The translations under genes were made by a program, and so were the position numbers. Under the pieces are notes generated by a model, which was given only the letters and a program-made list of their open reading frames with translations, made no database searches and was not told the origin of the DNA. From CAZYTM01 sp964649725 (GTDB lineage: Bacteria > Desulfobacterota > Desulfuromonadia > Geobacterales > Geobacteraceae): DNA of 64,000 bases. This document shows positions 23,832 through 31,331 of the stretch, in pieces. The DNA is taken from positions 1 to 64,000 of the forward strand of contig CAZYTM010000006.1 in assembly GCA_964649725.1 (NCBI GenBank). Reading direction: 5' to 3'. The number at the start of each line of letters is the position of its first letter. Position 1 is the stretch's first letter.

Positions 23832-23869
23832 CCATTTCCCGGAGGGGCTGGCAAAGCCATTTTCCGGAG
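23832..23869. repeat. 13-bp direct repeats with nested hairpin
   Basis: CCATTTCCCGGAG and CCATTTTCCGGAG are 25 bp apart (one mismatch). Between and across them CCGGA/TCCGG and GGCT/AGCC pair to a nested hairpin. The block resembles 20884-20906 at the other end of the island. Confidence 0.4.
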
Positions 23870-24009
23870 AAGCTCTTATTTAAAGTGAAAAAGTGTTAAC
23901 GGAATTTACGATGTCCGGTTATTCTTGTCAAGGCATTAACTATAATCCGGGACGGTTCTCGATTTGAACAACAATAACGTGAAGGATTTGCGCAGGTGGC
24001 GGATAGGAA

Positions 24010-24036
24010 CAAAAAAAGCGGGGCCTTGGCCCCGCC
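24010..24036 (-). terminator. Terminator of the Cys-rich gene and right copy of the 27-bp repeat
   Basis: GCGGGGCC-TT-GGCCCCGC hairpin with seven A on the plus-strand left side, so seven U on the minus-strand transcript. It ends the minus-strand Cys-rich gene. Apart from the two loop bases it is identical to 20842-20868. Confidence 0.85.
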
Positions 24037-24064
24037 GCGGAAAATATTTTAAAGTTATCCGCTC

Positions 24065-24436
24065 CTATTTCACCTCTTGCAATGGCTTGCCGCAGGCGCA
24101 TTTGCCTGCCTTCTGGCTGATGGTGCCGCAACCGCAACCTTCGCCGCAGCCGCAGGCAAATTTGCCGGTGACGGTGTAAGACTTCTCTTCGCCATTAACC
24201 TTGAAGAACGCCTTCCCCCCCTCCAGCTTGGTCACCTTGGCCTTCACCATATCCTTGTTGCAGCCGCATTTGGTAGCCTTGCGCGACATGGTGTCACAGG
24301 AACAGCTTTTCGGGCAGCTGCAGACATAGACCTCGTCACCTGTCTTCAAATCCATCTTGGCCGATTCAGCCGCGACCAGCAGACCTGCGGCAGCAAATAC
24401 CAGCACCGATGCTACACTCAAAATCATTTTTTTCAT
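24065..24436 (-). CDS. Exported Cys-rich protein with two CxCx3CxCx9CxC repeats
   Basis: A 123-residue protein with a signal peptide (residues about 1-23, ending VAAES). Two motifs with identical spacing, CxCx3CxCx9CxC, one near residues 40-60 and one near the C-terminus, flank a Lys-rich segment (KAKVTKLEGGKAFFKVNGEE). Both share the TxSxKxxKCxC end. Twelve Cys in two blocks suggest metal binding, such as zinc, copper or an Fe-S site, in the periplasm; the metal is unknown. The ATG seven bases after AAGGAGG is chosen; another ATG two codons upstream touches the SD. Its own hairpin terminator follows. Confidence 0.75.
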   Translation of the reverse strand: MKKMILSVASVLVFAAAGLLVAAESAKMDLKTGDEVYVCSCPKSCSCDTMSRKATKCGCNKDMVKAKVTKLEGGKAFFKVNGEEKSYTVTGKFACGCGEGCGCGTISQKAGKCACGKPLQEVK

Positions 24437-24499
24437 CAGCATCCCTCCTTTGTCGTTTTCCGTTTTGTCAGATGCCTGGCATTGCAGACATCTGCCGTG

Positions 24500-26920
24500 C
24501 TACTTCTTCTCTTCCTTCTTAGCTTTGCCTGAGAATTTCTTCATCGACTCTATCATCTCCCGCAATCTTTTGTCCACCAGGCTGTTGATGCTCCCTTCGG
24601 GGTAGCTGCCATCCTCCTGCAGCTCTCCGGCCGGGATACCGGTCAGGATCTCGATCCCCTGGTCGATGGTGGCGACGCTCCAGATGTGGAATTTCCCCTC
24701 TCTGACCGCCTGCACCACCTCATCCTTGAGCATCAGATGCCGCTCGTTGCTCTGCGGGATCATCACCCCCTGCTGACCGGTCAGCCCCTTGGCCTTGCAG
24801 ACCGCATAGAACCCCTCGATCTTGTAATTGACCCCGCCGATCGGCTGTACTTTACCCAATTGATTGACGCTGCCGGTCACTGCGATCCCCTGGCGGATCG
24901 GCACCTTGGCAAGGGCCGACAGCAGGGCGTACAGCTCGGTGGATGAAGCGCTGTCCCCCTCCACCCCGTCGTAGGACTGCTCGAAGCAGATGGAGGCGGA
25001 GAATGACAGCGGCTTGTCATGGGCGAATTTCCCCCCCAGATAGCCGGTCAGGATCAGTACCCCCTTGTCATGGATCGGGCCGGAGAGTTTCACCTCCCGT
25101 TCGATGTTGACCATGCCGCCCCGCCCCATGTAGACCCGGGCCGTGACCCGGGAGGGGCGACCGAACATGTAGTCCCCCAGCGACAGGACCGACAGACCGT
25201 TGATCTGCCCCACCTCGGTACCGTCGGCATCGCAGAGGATGGTGCCGTTTTCGAACAGCTCCTGCATCCGCTCCTCGATCCGGTTGCTCCGGTAGACCTT
25301 CTCCTCGATCGCCTGACTGACGAACTCCCGGGTTACTACGCCGCTCTCTTGCCGGCTCGCCCAGTAGCTCGCCTCGCGGATCAGGTCGGAGATCTCCATG
25401 AACTGGCTGGAGAGCCGCTCCTGGTCCTCCACCGAGCGGGCCGAATACTCCAGCAACCGGGCAACACCGCTCCGGTCAAAGGGGAGCAGTTTCTCGTTCT
25501 TGCAATGGGTAGCGACAAAGAGGGCGTAATCGTTCATGATCTCCGGGGTCCGGGCGATGCGGCTGTCAAAGTCGGCCTTCACCTTGAAGAACTTCCTATA
25601 ATCCGGTTCCTGATTGTAGAGGAGGTAGTAGAGCCAGGGGGAGCCGATCATGATGATCTTCGCCTGCAGCGGTACCGGCTCCGGTTTGAGCGAGACAAAG
25701 GTCATGAAGCGGTACTGCTCCATGATATCCTCTATCTTGATCTCGCCGTTACGGATGCACCGCTTCAGGGCGTCCCAGGCAAAGGGGTTGATCAGCACCT
25801 CGCGGGCATCGACCACCAGGTAACCACCATTGGCCCGGTGCAGTGAGCCTGGCTTGATCAGGGTGAAGTTGGTGGTCGCCATCCCCCCCATCTGCATCAC
25901 CTGTTCGATCCGGCCGAAGAGGTTGTTGTAGGTAGGGTTCGGCTCGAAGACCACCGGGGCGCCGCTCGCCCCCTTGTTATCGACAAAGACGTTCACCTGG
26001 TAGCGCTCGAAGGAGGGTTCCTGGCGCGGCATCTTCAGCCCCGGGATAGGGGACTGTTGCGGCGGCGGCTGTTCCTTGAAATCCTCCATGTTGCGCAGGA
26101 TATCCTCCTGCACCGATTCCAGGTACTTCACCACCTTGTCAAAGGCAGCATATTTCTCCTTGAGCGGTTCGACATGGTGGCCGACCGCAGAGAGGCCGAT
26201 CTCCCGGTCCAGCTCTGCCATGGCACGCTTGGTACCCTTTTCGTTCTCCCGCACCTGGCGAAGCACGTCGTTCAGCTTCTCGGTCAACTCCCGCCCGGCA
26301 GCATCCAGCTTTTCCCGCTCCTCGGCAGAGAGCGCCTCGTACTCCTCCTGGGTGAAGTTGCGCTCCTCTTTCTGCGGTACCATAACCAGGCCGGAGACGG
26401 TCCGTTGCAAGGCGAAACCATGCTCTTCCGCCTCCTTCTCCAGTGCGCCGAACAGTTCGCCATTCTTCTCCTGATACTCCTCCAGGATATTTGCCTTGTT
26501 GGTCTCATAATCCTTACTGTCAAGCGCCTTGGGGATGTCGGCCTTGACCGCATCCAGCAGCTCCTGCATGTCCTTGTCCAGCTCCCGACCCATGCCGGCG
26601 GCAAGGGCAAGGGCGCTCGGGATATCAGGGCTCTTGAAGTTATAGACATAGCACCAATCCTGCGGTGGCGGCTCCCCCTTGGCCCGCTTCCTGAGCAGGT
26701 TCCTGATGGTCGAATTGCGGCCGGTACCTGATTCACCCTCCAGGAAGAGATTAAAGCCGTTCTCCTTCATACCGAGGCCGAAATCGATCGATTTCAGGGC
26801 CCGTTCCTGACCGATACTCCCCTCCAGTTCCGGAATATCGTCGGTAGTGCGGAACTCGAACTGGCTCTCATCGCACTCCCAGCGCAGCTTCTCGATCGGC
26901 AGCAGGCGTGTCTGGTTCAT
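24500..26920 (-). CDS. Lon-family ATP-dependent protease (AAA_32 type)
   Basis: An 806-residue protein with an N-terminal ATPase region and a C-terminal S16 (Lon) protease domain. The catalytic Ser is in GDSASS (about residue 656) and the Lys in NYKIEGF (about residue 701). The P-loop reads GESGTGRNS, with Arg where Lys is usual, as in several members of this group, so ATP hydrolysis needs care. A charged coiled-coil-like insert lies around residues 170-270. It differs from the classical Lon at 56-58 kb. AGGAGGG precedes the ATG. It lies 43 bp after lipB, probably in one operon. It acts in the cytoplasm; substrates are unknown. Confidence 0.88.
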   Translation of the reverse strand: MNQTRLLPIEKLRWECDESQFEFRTTDDIPELEGSIGQERALKSIDFGLGMKENGFNLFLEGESGTGRNSTIRNLLRKRAKGEPPPQDWCYVYNFKSPDIPSALALAAGMGRELDKDMQELLDAVKADIPKALDSKDYETNKANILEEYQEKNGELFGALEKEAEEHGFALQRTVSGLVMVPQKEERNFTQEEYEALSAEEREKLDAAGRELTEKLNDVLRQVRENEKGTKRAMAELDREIGLSAVGHHVEPLKEKYAAFDKVVKYLESVQEDILRNMEDFKEQPPPQQSPIPGLKMPRQEPSFERYQVNVFVDNKGASGAPVVFEPNPTYNNLFGRIEQVMQMGGMATTNFTLIKPGSLHRANGGYLVVDAREVLINPFAWDALKRCIRNGEIKIEDIMEQYRFMTFVSLKPEPVPLQAKIIMIGSPWLYYLLYNQEPDYRKFFKVKADFDSRIARTPEIMNDYALFVATHCKNEKLLPFDRSGVARLLEYSARSVEDQERLSSQFMEISDLIREASYWASRQESGVVTREFVSQAIEEKVYRSNRIEERMQELFENGTILCDADGTEVGQINGLSVLSLGDYMFGRPSRVTARVYMGRGGMVNIEREVKLSGPIHDKGVLILTGYLGGKFAHDKPLSFSASICFEQSYDGVEGDSASSTELYALLSALAKVPIRQGIAVTGSVNQLGKVQPIGGVNYKIEGFYAVCKAKGLTGQQGVMIPQSNERHLMLKDEVVQAVREGKFHIWSVATIDQGIEILTGIPAGELQEDGSYPEGSINSLVDKRLREMIESMKKFSGKAKKEEKK

Positions 26921-26963
26921 TATCCCTCCTTGATATGACATCAAAGCAAATTATAACTTCTCT

Positions 26964-27635
26964 TCAGCAGCCGGCCAGGAGAGCATCGACTACTGGCAAT
27001 CCCGATGCAATCGGGGGAGACTCGGGGAGCTGCTGCGAAAGCATACGCAGAAACAGTCTCCGGCAGCTGGCAGATACAGTGGCCAGACTCATGGCACCCC
27101 CCAGTTCGGTGCTGAGCGAGGTGACCGGGCAGCCGATGATACCACAGGGGTTGATCAGTTGAAAAGGTGCAATATCTTGCGCAACATTAAGCGCAAAACC
27201 GTGCATCGTCACCCAGCGCCTGACCCCGACACCGATCGACGCCAGCTTGCCGCCAGAGCTCCAGACCCCGGTCCGCCCCGGCTCCCGCCAGGCAGAGAGA
27301 CCAAAGTCGGCAACAGTACGGATCAGCAGCTCTTCCAGAAAACGGAGATATCGATGCAGATCCCGCCCCCGTCTGTTCAGGTCTATGAGCGGATAGCCGA
27401 CCAGCTGCCCCGGCCCGTGCCAGGTGATGTCACCGCCTCGATTTATCCGTATCGGTTGCACCGCAGGGTCGAGGATATTGAGCGGATTTCCGCCACTACC
27501 GATGGTGTAGACCGGCTGGTGCTCCAAGAGCAGCAGCGTCTCCTGCCGCTCACCAGCGGCGATCTCGGCGACCAGCCGCTCCTGCAGGGCCTGCGCCGCA
27601 GGATATGCAATAAGTCCCAGGTCAATAATTTCCAT
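26964..27635 (-). CDS. lipB: Octanoyl-(acyl carrier protein) transferase LipB
   Basis: A 223-residue protein that moves octanoate from acyl carrier protein to the lipoyl domain of 2-oxoacid dehydrogenase E2 proteins and the glycine cleavage H protein, the first step of lipoate synthesis. Family motifs: INRGGDITWHGPGQLVGYP (about residue 68), the catalytic Lys in GGKLASIGV (about 128) and the catalytic Cys in INPCGIIGCPV (about 162). The ATG giving MEIIDLG is chosen; a GTG four codons upstream is possible. Placement next to both E2 genes fits its role. lipA is not in the window. Confidence 0.93.
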   Translation of the reverse strand: MEIIDLGLIAYPAAQALQERLVAEIAAGERQETLLLLEHQPVYTIGSGGNPLNILDPAVQPIRINRGGDITWHGPGQLVGYPLIDLNRRGRDLHRYLRFLEELLIRTVADFGLSAWREPGRTGVWSSGGKLASIGVGVRRWVTMHGFALNVAQDIAPFQLINPCGIIGCPVTSLSTELGGAMSLATVSASCRRLFLRMLSQQLPESPPIASGLPVVDALLAGC

Positions 27636-27686
27636 TAAGATAAACACCAGACATCATGTTAGCCCCGAAGAAGACTAGGTAAATGC

Positions 27687-27719
27687 AAAAAAAGATTTTG
27701 CTTAAACCTGAAAAGGTTT
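27687..27719 (-). terminator. Weak hairpin after pdhC
   Basis: AAACCT-GAAA-AGGTTT hairpin, with a seven-U tract ten bases later on the minus strand, plus an alternative GCAAAA/TTTTGC hairpin. The gap before the U-tract makes a true terminator uncertain. Confidence 0.35.
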
Positions 27720-27763
27720 ATCACTTCATGACCTTAGTGGCCAGATTAAGCAGCTCTGCTTTC

Positions 27764-29017
27764 TCAAACCAGCATCTGCACCGGGTTCTCCAGTATCCGC
27801 TGCAACTCTTTCAGAAACTGTGCCGCATGCGCCCCGTCCAGCAGCCGGTGGTCGGCCGACAGGGTCACCCGCATCATTCGCGCCATGGCCAGATGGCTGT
27901 TGCGGATCACCGGCTCTTCCCTGATCGCCCCGACTGCCAGGATAGCCCCCTGTGGCGGCATTATCACGGCAGTGAACTCCTCCACCCCGAACATGCCGAG
28001 GTTGGAGATGGTGAAGGTCCCTCCTGCCAACTCCGTCTCACTCAGTTTCCCTTGCCGCGACTTGGCCACCAGAACCCGGCTCGCCAGCGCTATCTCTTTC
28101 AGGGAGAGTTGCTGACACCCCTTGATGACCGGTACCAGCAGCCCATCCTCCAGGGCCACGGCAATGCCGATGTTGATCTCTGCCGGGGTGACGATCCCTT
28201 CAGCAGTAAACGATGAATTGACCCGCGGGAATTTTGCCAGCGCCAGGGCGGTCGCCTTCACCAGCAGGTCGTTGTGGGAGGTCTGCGTGCCGGTCCCCTT
28301 CAGTTCATGGCGGACCCGCTCCGCCTCCCCCATGTCGATAGCCATGGTGATGCTGAAATGGGGGATGGTCCGCCACGCCTCGCTCACTCTCCGGGCAATG
28401 GCGCCCCGCATCCTGGTGAGGGGCAGCGTATCACCCGCTGTTGCCAGCTCTGCAGTCTGTCGCGGGAGTGCCACGCCAGGCTCGACGGGCAGCGGCGCGA
28501 TGCCGACAGCAACACCGCTCTGCCGGGCGATATAAAGCTCCAGGTCCTCCTGCAGGATCCGTCCTTCCGGGCCGCTCCCATGCACCAGGGAGAGCTCGAC
28601 ACCATGCTCCCTGGCGAGCCGGCGTACCAGCGGTGAAGCCTTCTCCCTATCTTCATGGCTATGGAGGTCGAGAGCCGCCTGCGATACCAGCTCTACCGTT
28701 GCAGCAGGAGTTGCTGACGCTACCGGCTCGGCTACCGCAGCTCTGCTCTGGCGAACAACGCCGGTCGCCACCTCTTCACCGGCCGCACCTACTATACCTA
28801 TCACCGTGCCGACCGGCACCAGCTCGTCCGCCTTGACCCGGATCTCCAGCAGGGTGCCGGAGCTGAACGACTCAAGCTCCATGGTCGCCTTGTCGGTCTC
28901 CACCAGCGCTATGATCTCCCCCCGTTCGACCCGGTCGCCGACCGCTTTCTGCCAGGCGATCAGCCGCCCCTCGGTCATGGTGTCAGAGAGTTTCGGCATG
29001 GTTATGTCAGTAGCCAT
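27764..29017 (-). CDS. pdhC: Pyruvate dehydrogenase E2, dihydrolipoamide acetyltransferase
   Basis: A 417-residue protein with one N-terminal lipoyl domain (ETDKATMEL; lipoyl Lys about residue 43), an Ala/Val-rich linker, a subunit-binding domain (ASPLVRRLAREHGVELSLVH, about 130-165), and a catalytic acyltransferase domain ending with the HRLLDG active-site motif. It transfers acetyl groups to CoA and forms the core of the complex. GAGGAG lies six bases before the ATG. It is the last gene after pdhA and pdhB. An acetoin dehydrogenase E2 would look similar; the link with sucAB, lpdA and acnA favours pyruvate. Confidence 0.9.
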   Translation of the reverse strand: MATDITMPKLSDTMTEGRLIAWQKAVGDRVERGEIIALVETDKATMELESFSSGTLLEIRVKADELVPVGTVIGIVGAAGEEVATGVVRQSRAAVAEPVASATPAATVELVSQAALDLHSHEDREKASPLVRRLAREHGVELSLVHGSGPEGRILQEDLELYIARQSGVAVGIAPLPVEPGVALPRQTAELATAGDTLPLTRMRGAIARRVSEAWRTIPHFSITMAIDMGEAERVRHELKGTGTQTSHNDLLVKATALALAKFPRVNSSFTAEGIVTPAEINIGIAVALEDGLLVPVIKGCQQLSLKEIALASRVLVAKSRQGKLSETELAGGTFTISNLGMFGVEEFTAVIMPPQGAILAVGAIREEPVIRNSHLAMARMMRVTLSADHRLLDGAHAAQFLKELQRILENPVQMLV

Positions 29018-29020
29018 CAA

Positions 29021-29143
29021 TCACTCCTCGGACGTCTTGGATAAAGCTTTGTCAGCCACTAAGGGGACGAAGAATAAGCAAAAAACATATTTTGATATTT
29101 CTTCGTGCGACTTCGTGAACTTCGTGGCCAGATCCTTTCGCTG
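29021..29143 (-). other. Spacer between pdhB and pdhC with ACGAAG repeats
   Basis: Three copies of CTTCGT (ACGAAG on the minus strand) lie within 29098-29127, with an ACTTCGTG core repeated. A GCCACTAAGG copy at 29056 has a partial counterpart near 27740. These look like a small intergenic repeat; no gene is visible. Confidence 0.4.
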
Positions 29144-30130
29144 TCAATATTTCTCCGCCAGCAGCTGCTTCACTGCGGCAACGATATTCTCCTGCTGCGG
29201 AATGCAGAGCTTTTCGATCTGTCGTGAATATGGCATCGGCACGTCGCGGCCGGAGACCCTTTGCACCGGGGCGCGGAGGGTTTCGAAACAGGCGGCATGG
29301 ATACGCAAGGCGATCTCCGCGCCGAGTCCGGCCGTCTGCCAGCACTCCTCCACCACTACGGCCCGACCGGTCCTTTGCACCGAGGCGATAAAGGTCTCAT
29401 CGTCCAGCGGGGAAAGGGTGCGCAGGTCGACCACCTCGCACTCTACCCCCTCTTTGGCCAGCTCTTCGGCGGCAGCCAGGGCGAGAAGCGTCATCCGCGC
29501 ATAGGCGACAATGGTGACATCCTTGCCGCTCCGCTTGATATCGCACCGGCCGAACGGCAGCAGGTAATCGGGGTCATTCCCCACCTCCCCCTTGCTGTTG
29601 TAAAGGAGTTCATGCTCCAGAAAGACCACCGGATTGTTATCGCGGATGGCGGTCTTCAACAACCCCCTGGCGTCGGCCGGAGTGGCGGGATAGGCGACCA
29701 GGATACCTGGACAGTGCATGAAATAGCTCTCCAGCGACTGCGAGTGCTGCGCCGCCAGCTGGCTGCCGCCGCCGCCCGGCATCCTGACCACCATCGGCAG
29801 ATTGACCTGGCCGCCGAACATGGAGCGGATCTTCGCCATATGGTTGACGATCTGGTCCATCGCCAGCAGGGCGAAATTTACCGTCATCAGCTCAACCACC
29901 GGTCTTAATCCACCCATGGCGGCACCGACAGCTGCACCGACAATGGTATTCTCCGAGATCGGCGTATCCTTGACCCGCTCCTCGCCGAACTCCGCCAAAA
30001 GCCCCCTGGTGACCTTGAAAGAGCCCTCGTAGAGCGCCACATCCTCACCCCAGATGACTATCGACGGGTCACGGCGCATCTCCTCCTTCATGGCCAGGTT
30101 CAGGGCATCGCGATAGGTCATTTCCGCCAT
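29144..30130 (-). CDS. pdhB: Pyruvate dehydrogenase E1 component, beta subunit
   Basis: A 328-residue transketolase-like protein (MAEMTYRDALNLAMKEEM; WGEDVALYEGSFKVTRGL; an FALLAMDQIVNHMAK segment; RMPGGGGSQLAAQHSQSLES). It pairs with PdhA to form the alpha2-beta2 thiamine-diphosphate E1 enzyme that decarboxylates pyruvate and acetylates the E2 lipoyl arm. It lies 171 bp after pdhA and 126 bp before pdhC, gaps large for a tight operon. A repeat of ATGCA / TGCAT sits in the pdhA-pdhB gap near 30205-30218 and might be an operator. Confidence 0.9.
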   Translation of the reverse strand: MAEMTYRDALNLAMKEEMRRDPSIVIWGEDVALYEGSFKVTRGLLAEFGEERVKDTPISENTIVGAAVGAAMGGLRPVVELMTVNFALLAMDQIVNHMAKIRSMFGGQVNLPMVVRMPGGGGSQLAAQHSQSLESYFMHCPGILVAYPATPADARGLLKTAIRDNNPVVFLEHELLYNSKGEVGNDPDYLLPFGRCDIKRSGKDVTIVAYARMTLLALAAAEELAKEGVECEVVDLRTLSPLDDETFIASVQRTGRAVVVEECWQTAGLGAEIALRIHAACFETLRAPVQRVSGRDVPMPYSRQIEKLCIPQQENIVAAVKQLLAEKY

Positions 30131-30301
30131 TTTTCAAACCTCCAGAAAAAGCAACTGCCTTACCAGGGAGATACGGAGAGAATCTGCTTTGCGCGCAATT
30201 CATGCATCTGTGCATGCTTGCAAGGGTTAATCCGGTTAACCAGTCAAATATCTTTCGGTTTTATAGCAAAGAAGGTTATATTCCCCTTCTCTGGTGAATC
30301 A

Positions 30302-31279
30302 TCATACATAAATATCGTTATAGATCTCGCCAGCCTCGGGCCATGGCGACTCCTCGGCAAAGCTGACCGCTTCTGCCACGACTAGCCGGACCTTATCCAG
30401 CAGTGCATCAAGTTGTGGCTGTTCCGCGATACCCTCTTGCAGCAGTCGTCTGGCATAGTTGGGGAGCGGGTCGCGGGACTTCCAGAGCTCGACTTCGGCG
30501 GCCGCGCGGTACTTCCCCGGATCGGCCATGGAGTGGCCGCGGAACCGGTAGGTGATCGCCTCGATCAGGTAGGGGCGGTTCTGCTGGCGGACCCATTCCG
30601 CCCCCCATTTGACCGCATCGAAGACCGCCATGACATCCATGCCGTCGATCTTCACCGACGGGATATCGTAGCCGCAGGTCCGTTTATGGATATCCGGGAT
30701 GGCGGAAGAGCGGTGCACCTCGGTGCCGATGCCGTAGAAATTATTTTCGCAGACCCAGAGTACCGGCAGCTCCCAGACCCTGGCCCAGTTGAGGCTCTCG
30801 TGGAAGGTCCCCTGGTTGACTGCGCCGTCGCCGAAGAAACAGGCGGCGATCCGGCTCTCCTGACGGTATTTGCTGGCAAAAGCCAGCCCGCAGGCGATCG
30901 GGAACTGGCCGCCGACAATGGCATACCCCCCCATGAAGGAGAGCTCTGGGGCGCAGAGGTGCATCGAGCCACCTTTACCTTTGCATAAACCGGTGCTCTT
31001 GCCAAAGAGTTCCGCCATCACCCGCTTGGGCTCAGCGCCACGGACAATGGCCTGGGCATGCTCGCGGTAGGCGGAGAGGATGTAGTCGTCCCGGTGCAAC
31101 GCCGCCGTGGCGCCGACCGCCACCGCCTCCTGACCGCTGTAGAGATGGAGAAAGCCGGTGATATGCCCCTTGCTGTACTGCTCGGCACACGCCTCCTCGA
31201 ACTCCCGGCAGAGCAGCATCTGTTCGTAAAGATGCAGCAGCTGGTTATCGGGGAGAATTGCTCGAAGTTTAGATTCCAT
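30302..31279 (-). CDS. pdhA: Pyruvate dehydrogenase E1 component, alpha subunit
   Basis: A 325-residue protein with the thiamine-diphosphate motif GDGAVNQGTFHESLNWA ending in an ENN (about residues 170-200), the conserved GFLHLYSGQEAVAVG segment, and the phosphorylation-loop-like YRFRGHSMADPGKYR region. It is the first of the three pdh genes. Two-subunit E1 enzymes are typical of Gram-positive and many delta-type bacteria, in contrast to the single-chain AceE of enterics. It starts 52 bp after aconitase. Confidence 0.92.
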   Translation of the reverse strand: MESKLRAILPDNQLLHLYEQMLLCREFEEACAEQYSKGHITGFLHLYSGQEAVAVGATAALHRDDYILSAYREHAQAIVRGAEPKRVMAELFGKSTGLCKGKGGSMHLCAPELSFMGGYAIVGGQFPIACGLAFASKYRQESRIAACFFGDGAVNQGTFHESLNWARVWELPVLWVCENNFYGIGTEVHRSSAIPDIHKRTCGYDIPSVKIDGMDVMAVFDAVKWGAEWVRQQNRPYLIEAITYRFRGHSMADPGKYRAAAEVELWKSRDPLPNYARRLLQEGIAEQPQLDALLDKVRLVVAEAVSFAEESPWPEAGEIYNDIYV

Positions 31280-31331
31280 AAAAATCCCTCGGGATATTTT
31301 CCTGCTCGTCAGGACGCTACAAGCTGCACCC

